A DNA stretch of 64,000 bases from Streptomyces nodosus (GTDB lineage Bacteria > Actinomycetota > Actinomycetes > Streptomycetales > Streptomycetaceae), in NCBI RefSeq assembly GCF_008704995.1, contig NZ_CP023747.1:6048001-6112000 (forward strand), read 5' to 3'. The notes below the pieces were generated by a model. It saw only the letters and a list, made by a program, of their open reading frames with translations, made no database searches and had not been told where the DNA came from. Shown piece by piece: positions 17,166 through 25,847 of this stretch. Each line of letters starts with the position of its first letter. Position 1 is the first letter of the stretch. A program made the translations under genes and the position numbers.

Positions 17166-18317
17166 GTGAGCACGCTCGGTGTCGCCGTCGTCGGATTCGG
17201 CTGGATGGGACGGGTGCACACCCAGGCCTACCTCCGTGTGCCGCACCACTTCCCCCAGCTGTCCGTGCGGCCCGAACTGGTCGCCGTCGCCGACGAGGTG
17301 CCCGGCCGGGCCGAGGAGGCCGCAGGGCGGTACGGCTTCTCCACCGCGGTCAGGGACTGGCGCGAGATCGCCGCCGACCCGAGGGTGGCCGCGGTGAGCA
17401 TCGCCGCCCCGAACTTCCTGCACCGGGAGATCGGCGTCGCCATGGCCGAGGCGGGCAAGCACATCTGGATCGAGAAGCCCGTCGGTCTCACCGCCGGGGA
17501 CGCCCGGGCGGTGGCCGACGCCGTCGCCGCGGCCGGCGTCCGGGGCACGGTCGGCTTCAACTACCGCAACGCGCCCGCCGTCGCCGCCGCCCGCGAGCTG
17601 ATCGCCTCCGGCGGGATCGGCACCGTCACCCATGCCCGCATCCGGCTCTTCAGCGACTATGCGGCCCACCCGGAGGGCGCCCTGACCTGGCGGTACGAGC
17701 GTGAGCGGGGCGGCAGCGGGGTGCTCGGCGACCTTGCCTCGCACGGCGTGGACCTGGCCCGCTTCCTGCTCGGCGAGATCGATTCGCTGGCCGCCGACAC
17801 CGCCGTCTTCATCCCCGAACGGGCCCGCCCCGCCGGTGCCACCGCCGGTCACACCCGGGCGACGGGCGGCGAGCCGGGCCCGGTGGAGAACGAGGACTAT
17901 GTCAACTGCCTGCTGCGCTTCGCCTCCGGAGCCCGGGGCGTCCTGGAGGCCTGCCGGGTCTCGGTGGGGGAGCAGAACAACTACGGCTTCGAGGTCCACG
18001 GCACCGAGGGGGCGGTCTTCTGGGACTTCCGGCGCATGGGCGAACTCGGCGTCAGCCTGGGCACCTCCTACCAGGACCAGCCCGTCAGCATCCGCCATGT
18101 CGGCCCCGGCGACGGCGAGTTCGCCGCCTTCCAGCCCGGTGCGGCCAACAGCATGAGCTATGACGACCTGAAGGTCGTCGAGGCGTATCAGTTCCTGCGC
18201 TCCGTCACCGAGGGCATCCCGTACGGCGCCGGTCTCGACGACGCGGTGCGCAGCGCCTCCGCACTGGACGCCATGGCCCGCTCCGCCGAGCAGGGGACCT
18301 GGGTGAGCCCGGCCTGA
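17166..18317 (+). CDS. Gfo/Idh/MocA family NAD(P)-dependent oxidoreductase
   Basis: 383 aa from GTG 17166, a start chosen because the family's first strand (LGVAVVGFGWMGRVHTQAY) follows at once and GAAGGG lies upstream. The Rossmann domain is N-terminal. The EKP motif of the family is present in IWIEKPVGL, followed by GFNYRNAPAV and the C-terminal alpha/beta domain with LGDLASHGVDLARFLLG, which carries the usual His. It probably oxidises or reduces a sugar or cyclitol. Control by the divergent LacI regulator is likely. Whether it belongs to the inositol locus 1.5 kb away is not shown by the sequence. Confidence 0.9.
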   Translation: MSTLGVAVVGFGWMGRVHTQAYLRVPHHFPQLSVRPELVAVADEVPGRAEEAAGRYGFSTAVRDWREIAADPRVAAVSIAAPNFLHREIGVAMAEAGKHIWIEKPVGLTAGDARAVADAVAAAGVRGTVGFNYRNAPAVAAARELIASGGIGTVTHARIRLFSDYAAHPEGALTWRYERERGGSGVLGDLASHGVDLARFLLGEIDSLAADTAVFIPERARPAGATAGHTRATGGEPGPVENEDYVNCLLRFASGARGVLEACRVSVGEQNNYGFEVHGTEGAVFWDFRRMGELGVSLGTSYQDQPVSIRHVGPGDGEFAAFQPGAANSMSYDDLKVVEAYQFLRSVTEGIPYGAGLDDAVRSASALDAMARSAEQGTWVSPA

Positions 18318-18393
18318 GCACCGCCCGGCCGCGCGGCGGCACCCCCGCTCCCCGGCCGGCGCGGGGGCGGGCACCGGACCGTAGGCTGCGGTC

Positions 18394-18885
18394 ATGACGA
18401 CGCTGGAACGGCTGAGCCCCCACCATGCGAGGGCCCTGCTGGCCTTCGAGCGGGAGAACCGGGAGTACTTCGCGCGGTTCGTGTCCGACCGGGGTGACGC
18501 CTACTTCGCCGAGTTCGCCGACCGCCATCGCGCCCTGCTGGCCGAGCAGGAGGCCGGGCTGTGCCACTTCCATCTGCTCCTCGACGACCGGGGCGAGGTG
18601 ATCGGACGCGTCAATCTGGTGGACGTCCGGGCGGGCGACGCCGAACTCGGCTACCGGATCGGCGAACGCGCCACGGGACGGGGCGTGGCGACGGCCGCGG
18701 TGGGGGAGATCTGCGGTCGCGCCGCCGAGGAGTACGGCCTGACCACGCTGACGGCGCTGGTCGCGCTCGACAACCCGGCCTCCCGGGCGGTGCTGCTGCG
18801 CAACGGCTTCGCCGCAGTGGAGGACGCGCCGGTCGCGGGCCGGCCCGGTATGCGGTACCGGCGTCCGCTCGCCGCCGGGCGGTGA
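18394..18885 (+). CDS. GNAT family N-acetyltransferase
   Basis: 163 aa. Typical GNAT layout: an N-terminal LSPHHARALLAFERENREYF helix pair, the central strand GEVIGRVNLVDVRAGDAELGYRI, the acetyl-CoA-binding loop RATGRGVATAAVGEICGRA (R-x-x-G-x-G/A), and the C-terminal LTALVALDNPASRAVLLRNGF. Closest in style to RimJ/RimL-like enzymes, but the acceptor cannot be named. It stands alone, convergent with the GntR gene. Confidence 0.9.
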   Translation: MTTLERLSPHHARALLAFERENREYFARFVSDRGDAYFAEFADRHRALLAEQEAGLCHFHLLLDDRGEVIGRVNLVDVRAGDAELGYRIGERATGRGVATAAVGEICGRAAEEYGLTTLTALVALDNPASRAVLLRNGFAAVEDAPVAGRPGMRYRRPLAAGR

Positions 18886-18916
18886 GCGGACACGGCCGTC
18901 CGGCGGGGCGTCGGTG

Positions 18917-19714
18917 TCAGGGGCGGACCAGCAGGCGGAAGTCGAAGGTGTAGCGCGAGGCGCGGTAGACATGGGTGCCGTACTCGACGGCGCGGCCCGT
19001 GTCGTCGTACGCCGTGCGGTGCATGGTGAGCAGGGCGGCGCCCTCCGGTTCCGCGAGCCGCTCGGCCTCCTCGGTGGTGGCGCGGCGGGCGCCGATGGAC
19101 TGCCGGGCGCTGTGCAGGGTGACGCCGACGGCGCGCATCATCCGGTACAGGCCCGTCGACTCCAGTCGCTCCGTGCGGATGTCCAGCAGATCCAGCGGCA
19201 CATAGTTGGACAGGAACGCCATGGGCTCGTCGTGGGCGAGGCGGAGCCGCTCCAGGTGGTGGACCTCGGTGCCCTCGGCTATCCCCAGGGTGGCCGCGAC
19301 CTCGGCGGAGGCCCGCTCCACCGCGTTGCGCACCACCCGAGTGCTCGGTCGCTGGCCGGCGGCCTCCAGATCGTCGTAGAGACTGCTCAGTTCCAGCGGG
19401 CGCTTGACCTGGCTGTGCACCACCTGGGTGCCCACGCCCCGGCGACGCACCAGCAGCCCCTTGTCCACCAGCGACTGGATGGCCTGGCGGACCGTGGGGC
19501 GGGACAGGCCGAGCCGCCCGGCGAGGTCGACCTCATTGCCCAGCCGACTGCCCGGGCCCAGCGCGCCCTGTTCGATCGCCGTCTCCAACTGCCGGGCCAG
19601 CTGGTAGTAGAGCGGGACCGGGCTGCCCCGGTCGACCGCGAGATCGAGGGCCGCGGGGGTCCCGTGGCCCGCGGGTGACGGGTGGGCCGGCCTGGCGGCG
19701 GGAGCTCTTCTCAT
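18917..19714 (-). CDS. GntR/HutC family regulator, likely inositol-catabolism repressor
   Basis: 265 aa. A winged helix-turn-helix lies at ~residues 45-105 (NEVDLAGRLGLSRPTVRQAI, then KGLLVRRRGVGTQVV), followed by a UTRA effector domain (GIAEGTEVHHLERLRLAHDEPMAF ... YDDTGRAVEYGTHVYRASRY) as in HutC-type repressors. It is the last gene of the iolC-iolB-iolD minus-strand operon, 28 nt after iolD, so it most likely senses an inositol intermediate. The 66-bp inverted repeat at 24694-24759 is its best candidate operator. Confidence 0.9.
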   Translation of the reverse strand: MRRAPAARPAHPSPAGHGTPAALDLAVDRGSPVPLYYQLARQLETAIEQGALGPGSRLGNEVDLAGRLGLSRPTVRQAIQSLVDKGLLVRRRGVGTQVVHSQVKRPLELSSLYDDLEAAGQRPSTRVVRNAVERASAEVAATLGIAEGTEVHHLERLRLAHDEPMAFLSNYVPLDLLDIRTERLESTGLYRMMRAVGVTLHSARQSIGARRATTEEAERLAEPEGAALLTMHRTAYDDTGRAVEYGTHVYRASRYTFDFRLLVRP

Positions 19715-19742
19715 CGCATCGTCCTGACCGTCGGTGCCGGGT

Positions 19743-21626
19743 TCACAGGTGGCGCCGGCGGTCGGCGGAGTGCCGGTCGTACCGCTTCCGGGCCGTCACG
19801 GCGGCCTCCCGGGCGGCGACCTCGGCGACGGGCACGTCCCACCACGCCTCGGCGCCCGGCGCGGTGGGCGTCGGGTCCGTCTCGACATACACACAGGTGG
19901 GCCGGTCCGAGGCGCGCGCCGCGGCCAGGGCCGCGCGCAGTTCCCGCACGGTCCCGGCGCGGATCACCTCCATGCCGAGGCTGGCGGCGTTGGCGGCCAG
20001 GTCCACCGGGAGCGGGGCGCCGGTGAAGGCGCCTCCCTCGGTTCGGTAGCGGTAGGCGGTGCCGAAGCGTTCGCCGCCGGTCTCCTCGGACAGGCCGCCG
20101 ATGGAGGCGTAGCCATGGTTCTGGATCAGCACCAGATTGACGGGCAGACCCTCCTGCACCGCCGTCACGAGCTCGGTGGGCATCATCAGATAGGTGCCGT
20201 CGCCGACCAGCGCCCACACCGGGGTGTCCGGAGCGGCCTGCTGGACGCCGATGGACGCCGGGATCTCGTAGCCCATGCAGGAGTAGCCGTACTCCAGGTG
20301 GTACTGGCGCGCCGAACGGGCCCGCCACAGCTTGTGCAGGTCGCCCGGGAGCGAGCCGGCCGCGTTGATCACCACGTCCTCGTCGCCCACCACGGAGTCC
20401 AGGGCGCCGAGCACCTGGGTCTGGGTCGGGGCCCGGTCCTCGTCGTCGGCGTGGAAGGCGGCCTCGACGACCCGGTCCCAGCGTCCCTTGCCCGCCCGGT
20501 ACTCGGCCTCGTACGCCGGGTCCACCCGATGGCCGGTCAGTCCCTCGGCGAGTGCCTGAAGGCCCGCCCGCGCGTCGGCCACCAGGGTGCGGGCGGCGAG
20601 CTTATGGGCGTCGAAGGCGGCGATGTTGAGATTGACGAACCGCACGCCGGGGTGCTGGAACAGGGTGCCGGAGGCGGTGGTGAAGTCGGTGTAGCGGGTG
20701 CCGACGCCGATGACCAGGTCGGCGGTGCGGGCGGTCTCGTCGCAGACGGCGGTGCCGGTGTGCCCGATGCCGCCGAGGTCCGCGGGGTGGTCGTGGCGCA
20801 GCGAGCCCTTGCCGGCCTGGGTGGAGGCGACCGGGATGCCGGTGGCGTCGGCCAGTGCCCTCAGCGCGTTCTCGGCCCCGCTGTGGTGGACGCCGCCGCC
20901 CGCCACGATCAGCGGACGGCGGGCGGCGCGCACGGCACGTACCGCCTCGGCCAGTTCGACCGGGTCGGGCGCCGGGCGGCGGATGCACCAGACGCGTTCC
21001 GCGAAGAACTCCTCGGGCCAGTCGTACGCCTCCGCCTGCACGTCCTGCGGCAGGGCGAGGGTGACCGCTCCGGTCTCGGCCGGGTCGGCCAGCACCCGCA
21101 TAGCGTTCAGCGCGGACGGGATCAGCGCCTCCGGACGGGTGATCCGGTCGAAGTAGCGGGAGACCGGGCGCAGGGTGTCGTTGACGGAGACATCGGCCTC
21201 CACCGGGTGCTCCAGCTGTTGCAGCAGCGGGTCGGCGGGGCGGGCGGCGAAGTAGTCCCCGGGCAGCAGCAGCACCGGGAGGCGGTTGATGGTGGCGAGC
21301 GCTGCGCCGGTGACCAGGTTGGTGGCGCCGGGCCCGATGGAGGTGGTGACCGCCTGTGCGGACAGCCGGTCGCACTGGCGGGCGTAGCCGACGGCGGCGT
21401 GCACCATGGCCTGTTCGTTGCGGCCCTGGTGGAACGGCATGGCCTCCTCGCCGGCCTCCAGCAGTGCCTGGCCGATTCCGGCGACGTTCCCATGGCCGAA
21501 GATGCCCCAGGTGCCGGCGATCAGACGGTGGCGTACCCCGTCGCGCTCGCTGTACTGCGCGGACAGGAACCGCACCAGGGCCTGGGCGACGGTCAGACGA
21601 CGCACTGACGGGTTCGGGTGGCTCAT
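19743..21626 (-). CDS. iolD: 3D-(3,5/4)-trihydroxycyclohexane-1,2-dione hydrolase (IolD)
   Basis: 627 aa from ATG 21626; an ATG one codon further up is too close to the GAGGTC site. A thiamine-diphosphate enzyme that opens the inositol-derived ring to 5-deoxy-glucuronate. Seen: the N-terminal PYR domain (GIFGHGNVAGIGQALLEAG, HAAVGYARQCDRLSAQAVTTSIGPGATNLVTGAA), the central domain, and a C-terminal ThDP/Mg site starting LVGDGTYLMMPTELVTA with the Asn in IQNHGYASIGG. It starts 8 nt after iolB and is followed closely by gntR. Length and motifs match IolD rather than acetolactate synthase. Confidence 0.95.
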   Translation of the reverse strand: MSHPNPSVRRLTVAQALVRFLSAQYSERDGVRHRLIAGTWGIFGHGNVAGIGQALLEAGEEAMPFHQGRNEQAMVHAAVGYARQCDRLSAQAVTTSIGPGATNLVTGAALATINRLPVLLLPGDYFAARPADPLLQQLEHPVEADVSVNDTLRPVSRYFDRITRPEALIPSALNAMRVLADPAETGAVTLALPQDVQAEAYDWPEEFFAERVWCIRRPAPDPVELAEAVRAVRAARRPLIVAGGGVHHSGAENALRALADATGIPVASTQAGKGSLRHDHPADLGGIGHTGTAVCDETARTADLVIGVGTRYTDFTTASGTLFQHPGVRFVNLNIAAFDAHKLAARTLVADARAGLQALAEGLTGHRVDPAYEAEYRAGKGRWDRVVEAAFHADDEDRAPTQTQVLGALDSVVGDEDVVINAAGSLPGDLHKLWRARSARQYHLEYGYSCMGYEIPASIGVQQAAPDTPVWALVGDGTYLMMPTELVTAVQEGLPVNLVLIQNHGYASIGGLSEETGGERFGTAYRYRTEGGAFTGAPLPVDLAANAASLGMEVIRAGTVRELRAALAAARASDRPTCVYVETDPTPTAPGAEAWWDVPVAEVAAREAAVTARKRYDRHSADRRRHL

Positions 21627-21633
21627 CATGACC

Positions 21634-22551
21634 TCACTGGGACGGCTCGTCGGCGGGGGCGGTGTAGAGCGGGAGGCGCGGGTCGGCCGGCTGGGCGGGC
21701 CAGGTGCCGCGGATCCAGGCGTGGCCGGGGTGGTCGCAGATCAGCCAGGCGCGCTCGGGATCGGGGCCCGCCATGACGTTGAGGTAGTACATGTGGTGGC
21801 CAGGTACGGCCATGGACGGTCCGTGCCAGCCGTCCGGGATGAGGACGACATCGCCGTCGCGCACCTCGGCCAGCACATCCGTGGTGCGGCCGGGTCCCGA
21901 GGGGGAGACCCGCTGGTAGCCGAGCCCGGGCGTGCCCTCGTGGGCGGCGAACTCGAAGTAGTAGATCTCCTCCAGCTGGGACTCCTCGCCGGGCCGGTGC
22001 TCGTCGTGCTTGTGCGGCGGGAAGGAGGACCAGTTGCCGCCCGGGGTGATCACCTCCACGGCGATCAGCCGGTCGCAGTCGAAGCCGTAGCCGTCCCCGG
22101 CTCCCGCGGGTGCCGCCGCGGCGAAGTTGTTGACCTGCCGGGAGCAGTTGCCGGTGCCGCGCAGTTCGACCGGCACGGCCGAGGCGGGACCGTAGCGGGC
22201 GGGCAGCCGGCGCTCGCAGCGGGCGCCGGTGAGTGCGAACCGGCCGCCGGCCTCGGAGGTGAGGGAGACCCGGGCGTCGCGCGGCACATAGGCGAAGTCG
22301 CTCACCCCGCTGAAGACGCTCTCCCGGCCGTGCAGCCGGAAGGTGTCGTCGTCGACGGTGACCGTGCAGGAGCCCGACAGCGGAAGCACGATCCACTCGC
22401 TGTCGGCGGTGTCGAAGGTGTGCCGGCCGCCGGAGGGCAGGTCGAGCACCTTCAGACCCGAGTAGCCCCAGCCGGCCGACTCGGGGGTGATCTCGACCGC
22501 GTAGGCGTCGGTGGCGGCCCGGCCCGCGGGAAGGTGATGCGTGGCGGTCAT
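21634..22551 (-). CDS. iolB: 5-deoxy-glucuronate isomerase (IolB)
   Basis: 305 aa from ATG 22551, preceded by AAGAAGGGC. Converts 5-deoxy-D-glucuronate to 5-dehydro-2-deoxy-D-gluconate. Bicupin architecture: first cupin around EWIVLPLSGSCTVTVDDDTF, second cupin with the metal-binding FPPHKHDEH and EEIYYFEF segments and a final VLIPDGWHGPSMAVPGHHMYYLN. All these blocks are IolB hallmarks. It lies between the Cgl0159-type aldolase and iolD in the minus-strand operon. Confidence 0.95.
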   Translation of the reverse strand: MTATHHLPAGRAATDAYAVEITPESAGWGYSGLKVLDLPSGGRHTFDTADSEWIVLPLSGSCTVTVDDDTFRLHGRESVFSGVSDFAYVPRDARVSLTSEAGGRFALTGARCERRLPARYGPASAVPVELRGTGNCSRQVNNFAAAAPAGAGDGYGFDCDRLIAVEVITPGGNWSSFPPHKHDEHRPGEESQLEEIYYFEFAAHEGTPGLGYQRVSPSGPGRTTDVLAEVRDGDVVLIPDGWHGPSMAVPGHHMYYLNVMAGPDPERAWLICDHPGHAWIRGTWPAQPADPRLPLYTAPADEPSQ

Positions 22552-22681
22552 GATGCCCTTCTTGAAGCGATCACAGAGGCGATGTCGGGTGAGGTCACGG
22601 AGACGGCGGCGCGGAGCGATGCCGGGCGGGCGGTGCGGCCGGGGGCGCCCGGGCGGTCCCGGCCGGGGGCTCCGTGCGGGG

Positions 22682-23560
22682 TCACAGCAGGCCGACCGCG
22701 GTGTCCACCGCCGTCTCCACACTGCCCTCGGCCGGGTACAGCAGCGACCGGCCGACGACCAGACCCTGGACCGTGGGCAGGCGCAGGGCCGTGCGCCATT
22801 TCTCGTAGGCGCGCTCCTGGTCCCCGCCGACCTCGCCGCCGAGCAGCACGGCGGGCAGCGTGGAGGCCTGGAGCGCCCCGGCCATGTCGTCGGGGTCCTC
22901 GGTGACGGGAACCTTGAGCCAGGTGTAGGCGGAGGTGCCGCCGAGACCCGAGGCGATGGCGATGGAGCGGGTGACGGCCTCGGCGCTCAGGTCGTTGCGC
23001 ACCTTTCCGTCGACCCGGCGCGACAGGAAGGGCTCGACGAACAGGGGCAGCCGGCGCGCGGCCATGTCGTCGACGGCCCGGGCCGCGGACTCCAGGGTGC
23101 GCAGCGAGCCGGGGTCGTCGTAGTCGATGCGCAGCAGCAGCTTCCCGGCGTCGAAGCCGAGCCGTGCGATGTCCTCGGCGCGGTGGCCGGTGAAGCGGTC
23201 GTCCATCTCGAAGGAGGCGCCCGCCAGGCCGCCGCGGTTCATGGAGCCCATGACGACCTTGTCGTCCAGGACGCCGAGCAGCAGCAGGTCCTCGAGTATG
23301 TCGGCGGTGGCCAGCACCCCGTCCACGCCGGGCCGGGAGAGCGCGATGCAGAGACGTTCCAGCAGATCGGCTCGGTTCGCCATGGCCAGGCGGCGGTCGC
23401 CGACGCCGAGGGAGCCACGGGCCGGATGGTCGGCGGCCACGATCATGAGGCGGCCGGAGTCGCCGATCAGCGGGCGGCGGACGCGGCGGGCGGCGGCCTC
23501 GGCGACGGCCTCCGGATGGCGGACGCGCATCCGGGTGAGGTCGGGGATGCTGATGCTCAA
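22682..23560 (-). CDS. Cgl0159-type (beta/alpha)8 aldolase, candidate IolJ equivalent
   Basis: 292 aa from a TTG start at 23560 with GGAG about 8 nt upstream; no ATG fits the homology. The barrel shows IVAADHPARGSLGVGD near the N-terminus, DGVLATADILEDLLLLG, a strand-6 lysine candidate in YTWLKVPVTEDPDDM, and VLLGGEVGGDQE. The sequence is related to DeoC/FbaB-like class I aldolases and regularly sits in actinobacterial inositol operons. I infer that it cleaves 2-deoxy-5-keto-gluconate-6-phosphate, the step after IolC; no biochemical proof is visible in sequence. Confidence 0.8.
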   Translation of the reverse strand: MSISIPDLTRMRVRHPEAVAEAAARRVRRPLIGDSGRLMIVAADHPARGSLGVGDRRLAMANRADLLERLCIALSRPGVDGVLATADILEDLLLLGVLDDKVVMGSMNRGGLAGASFEMDDRFTGHRAEDIARLGFDAGKLLLRIDYDDPGSLRTLESAARAVDDMAARRLPLFVEPFLSRRVDGKVRNDLSAEAVTRSIAIASGLGGTSAYTWLKVPVTEDPDDMAGALQASTLPAVLLGGEVGGDQERAYEKWRTALRLPTVQGLVVGRSLLYPAEGSVETAVDTAVGLL

Positions 23561-23620
23561 GACAGGCTCCGTTCGGAGGGGGCGGCGGTCCGCCGCGGGC
23601 GAGAGGCCTCGGGACGGCGG

Positions 23621-24595
23621 TCAGCCGTGCGCGAGGAGGCCGGCGATCTCGGACTCGGTCGGCATCGCCGAGGAGCAGGCGAGACGGGAGGCGACCAGGG
23701 CCCCGGCCGCGTTGGCGTGCCGCAGGGTCCTCTCCAGCGGCCAGCCGGCGAGCAGCCCGTGGCAGAGCGAGCCGCCGAAGGCGTCCCCGGCCCCGAGCCC
23801 GTTGACGACCTCCACGGTCAGGGGCGGCACCTCGGCCGTCGTGCCGTCGCGGTGCATGGCGAGCACTCCCTTGGGTCCCTGCTTGACGACCGCGAGTTCC
23901 ACGCCCGCGTCCAGCAGGGCCCGGGCGCACGCACGGGGTTCGCGTACCCCGGTGGCGATCTCGCACTCGTCGAGGTTGCCGACCGCCACGGTGGCGTGGC
24001 GCAGCGCCTCGGCGTAGTGGGGCCGTGCGGTCTCCGCCGGGCCGCGGGAGCCGTCGCCCGCCCAGAACATGGGGCGCCAGTCGAGGTCGAAGACCGTGAT
24101 GCCGGCCTTGTCCCGGGCCTTCAGGGCGGCGAGCGTGGCCGAGCGGCTGGGCTCCTCGCTCAGTCCGGTGCCGGTGATCCAGAAGATCCGGGCCGAGCGG
24201 ACGGCCGCCAGGTCCAGCTCGTCGGTGTGGATCTCCAGATCGGGGGCCTTGGGCCGGCGGTAGAAGTACAGCGGGAAGTCGTCCGGCGGGAAGATCTCGC
24301 AGAAGGTGACCGGGGTCGGGTAGGCGTCCACGGGGGTGACATACCGGTCGTCGACGCCGAACTCCCGCAGCGCCTGGTGGAGATAGGTGCCGAAGGGGTC
24401 GTTCCCGGTCCGGGTGATGACGGCGGTGGCACGGCCCAGGCGTGCGGCGGCCACCGCCACATTGGCGGCCGAACCGCCGAGGAACTTTCCGAAGGTCTCG
24501 ACCTGGGGGAGCGGCACACCGGTCTGCAGCGGATAGAGATCGACCCCGATGCGGCCCATGGTGATCAGATCGAGATGTTCGGCGGACTCGGGCAT
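23621..24595 (-). CDS. iolC: 5-dehydro-2-deoxygluconokinase (IolC)
   Basis: 324 aa from ATG 24595 with AAGGAG upstream; an open frame extends far upstream but without homology. PfkB/ribokinase family: N-terminal LITMGRIGVDLYPLQTGVPL, GGSAANVAVAAARLG, and the C-terminal ATP/anion-hole motif NGLGAGDAFGGSL with catalytic Asp. First gene of the minus-strand inositol operon, reading from the divergent promoter at 24694-24759. The LYPLQTG and FLGGSAANVA blocks favour IolC over fructokinase or ribokinase. Confidence 0.94.
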   Translation of the reverse strand: MPESAEHLDLITMGRIGVDLYPLQTGVPLPQVETFGKFLGGSAANVAVAAARLGRATAVITRTGNDPFGTYLHQALREFGVDDRYVTPVDAYPTPVTFCEIFPPDDFPLYFYRRPKAPDLEIHTDELDLAAVRSARIFWITGTGLSEEPSRSATLAALKARDKAGITVFDLDWRPMFWAGDGSRGPAETARPHYAEALRHATVAVGNLDECEIATGVREPRACARALLDAGVELAVVKQGPKGVLAMHRDGTTAEVPPLTVEVVNGLGAGDAFGGSLCHGLLAGWPLERTLRHANAAGALVASRLACSSAMPTESEIAGLLAHG

Positions 24596-24693
24596 GGGCG
24601 TCGCTCCTTGTGCAGGGAAGCGGGCGGTCGAAGGTCCGGAAGGTGGAACAACCGGCCCGGATGCCTCACAGGTGTAGGCCGCACAATGACTTT

Positions 24694-24759
24694 CTGTCAA
24701 GACTTTGTTCTTACATTCGGACCTGCTTCTGAAATGATGTCTTAACAAAGTATTGACAG
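24694..24759. promoter_or_regulatory. Divergent inositol operon promoter/operator: 66-bp inverted repeat with both -35 boxes
   Basis: Arm 1 begins CTGTCAAGACTTTGTT (24694-24709); the reverse complement of 24744-24759 reads CTGTCAATACTTTGTT, 15 of 16 identical. The arms extend inward to ACAT on each side (19 of 23 paired overall). Each outer end is a perfect -35: TTGACA on the plus strand at 24753-24758 (possible -10 TTTGCT at 24776-24781) and TTGACA on the minus strand at 24700-24695. The segment is strikingly AT-rich. The symmetry suggests one repressor, probably the GntR product, controls both inositol operons. Confidence 0.75.
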
Positions 24760-24824
24760 CTAGGTATCGCAAGGGTTTGCTTCGGTCCCAAACACCCGGT
24801 CGCACAGTGTGAGGTGCACGACAG

Positions 24825-25847
24825 ATGGACCGCACGTTCCACCCCCGCCGCTCCCGCAGGCTGGTTCCGCTGGTCGCGCTGGCCGCGGCCTCCGCGCTGC
24901 TCGTCGCCGGCTGCTCCAGCAGCTCGGGTGGCAAGAAGTCGGAGGAGAGCAGCTCCGGCGCCGCCGCGGGCAAGGCAGACACCCCCCGGATGACCGTCGC
25001 GATGGTCACCCACCAGGGATCCGGCGACACCTTCTGGGACATCGTCCGCAAGGGGGCCGAGGCGGCGGCGGCCAAGGACAACATCAAGCTGGTCTATTCG
25101 AACGACCCGAGCGCCGGGAACCAGGCCAACCTGGTGCAGAACGCGATCGACCAGAAGGTCGACGGCATCGCGGTCACCCTCGCCAAGCCGGACGCCATGA
25201 AGGAGGTCCTCGGCAAGGCCACCGCGGCGGGCATACCCGTGGTGGGCCTCAACTCGGGTGTCGACGACTGGAAGAAGCTGGGCCTGATGGAGTTCTTCGG
25301 CCAGGAGGAGGGCGTGGCCGGCGAGGCGTTCGGCAAGAAGCTCGACGAGGTCGGCGCCAAGAACGTGGTCTGTGTGATCCACGAACAGGGCAACATCGGG
25401 CTCACCCAGCGCTGCGACGGCGTCAAGAAGACCTTCGGCGGCAAGACCCAGACCCTCTATGTCAACGGCACCGACATGCCGTCGGTGAAGTCCACCGTCA
25501 CCGCCAAGCTCAAGCAGGACAGCTCCATCGACTATGTGGTCACGCTGGGCGCCCCGTTCGCGATGACCGCGGTGCAGTCGGTGGCCGACGCGGGCAGCAA
25601 GGCCAAGATCGCCACCTTCGACCTCAACAAGGAACTCACCGGCGCCATCAAGAAGGGCGACATCCAGTTCGCCGTGGACCAGCAGCCCTACCTCCAGGGC
25701 TACCTCGCGGTGGACTCCCTGTGGCTGTACAAGAACAATGGCAACTACAGCGGCGGCGGTGAGCAGCCGGTGCTGACCGGACCGGCCTTCGTCGACAAGT
25801 CCAATGTCGACTCCGTCGCCGCCTTCGCCGCGAAGGGCACCCGGTGA
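24825..25847 (+). CDS. Sugar/cyclitol ABC transporter substrate-binding lipoprotein
   Basis: 340 aa. A lipoprotein signal peptide ends LLVAGC, so Cys30 should be lipidated, followed by a Ser/Gly linker. The mature part is a ribose/galactose-type binding protein: MTVAMVTHQGSGDTFWDIVRKG, NAIDQKVDGIAVTLAKPDAM, GIPVVGLNSGVDDW and AKIATFDLNKELTGAIKKG. It heads a plus-strand operon with permease, ATPase, IolE- and IolG-type genes and is divergent from iolC, so myo-inositol is the likely ligand. The specificity is inferred from context. Confidence 0.92.
   Translation: MDRTFHPRRSRRLVPLVALAAASALLVAGCSSSSGGKKSEESSSGAAAGKADTPRMTVAMVTHQGSGDTFWDIVRKGAEAAAAKDNIKLVYSNDPSAGNQANLVQNAIDQKVDGIAVTLAKPDAMKEVLGKATAAGIPVVGLNSGVDDWKKLGLMEFFGQEEGVAGEAFGKKLDEVGAKNVVCVIHEQGNIGLTQRCDGVKKTFGGKTQTLYVNGTDMPSVKSTVTAKLKQDSSIDYVVTLGAPFAMTAVQSVADAGSKAKIATFDLNKELTGAIKKGDIQFAVDQQPYLQGYLAVDSLWLYKNNGNYSGGGEQPVLTGPAFVDKSNVDSVAAFAAKGTR

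Noticed and set aside
19734..21608. 624-codon plus-strand frame antisense to iolD
   Set aside because: Mirror frame without homology; iolD motifs on the minus strand are unambiguous.
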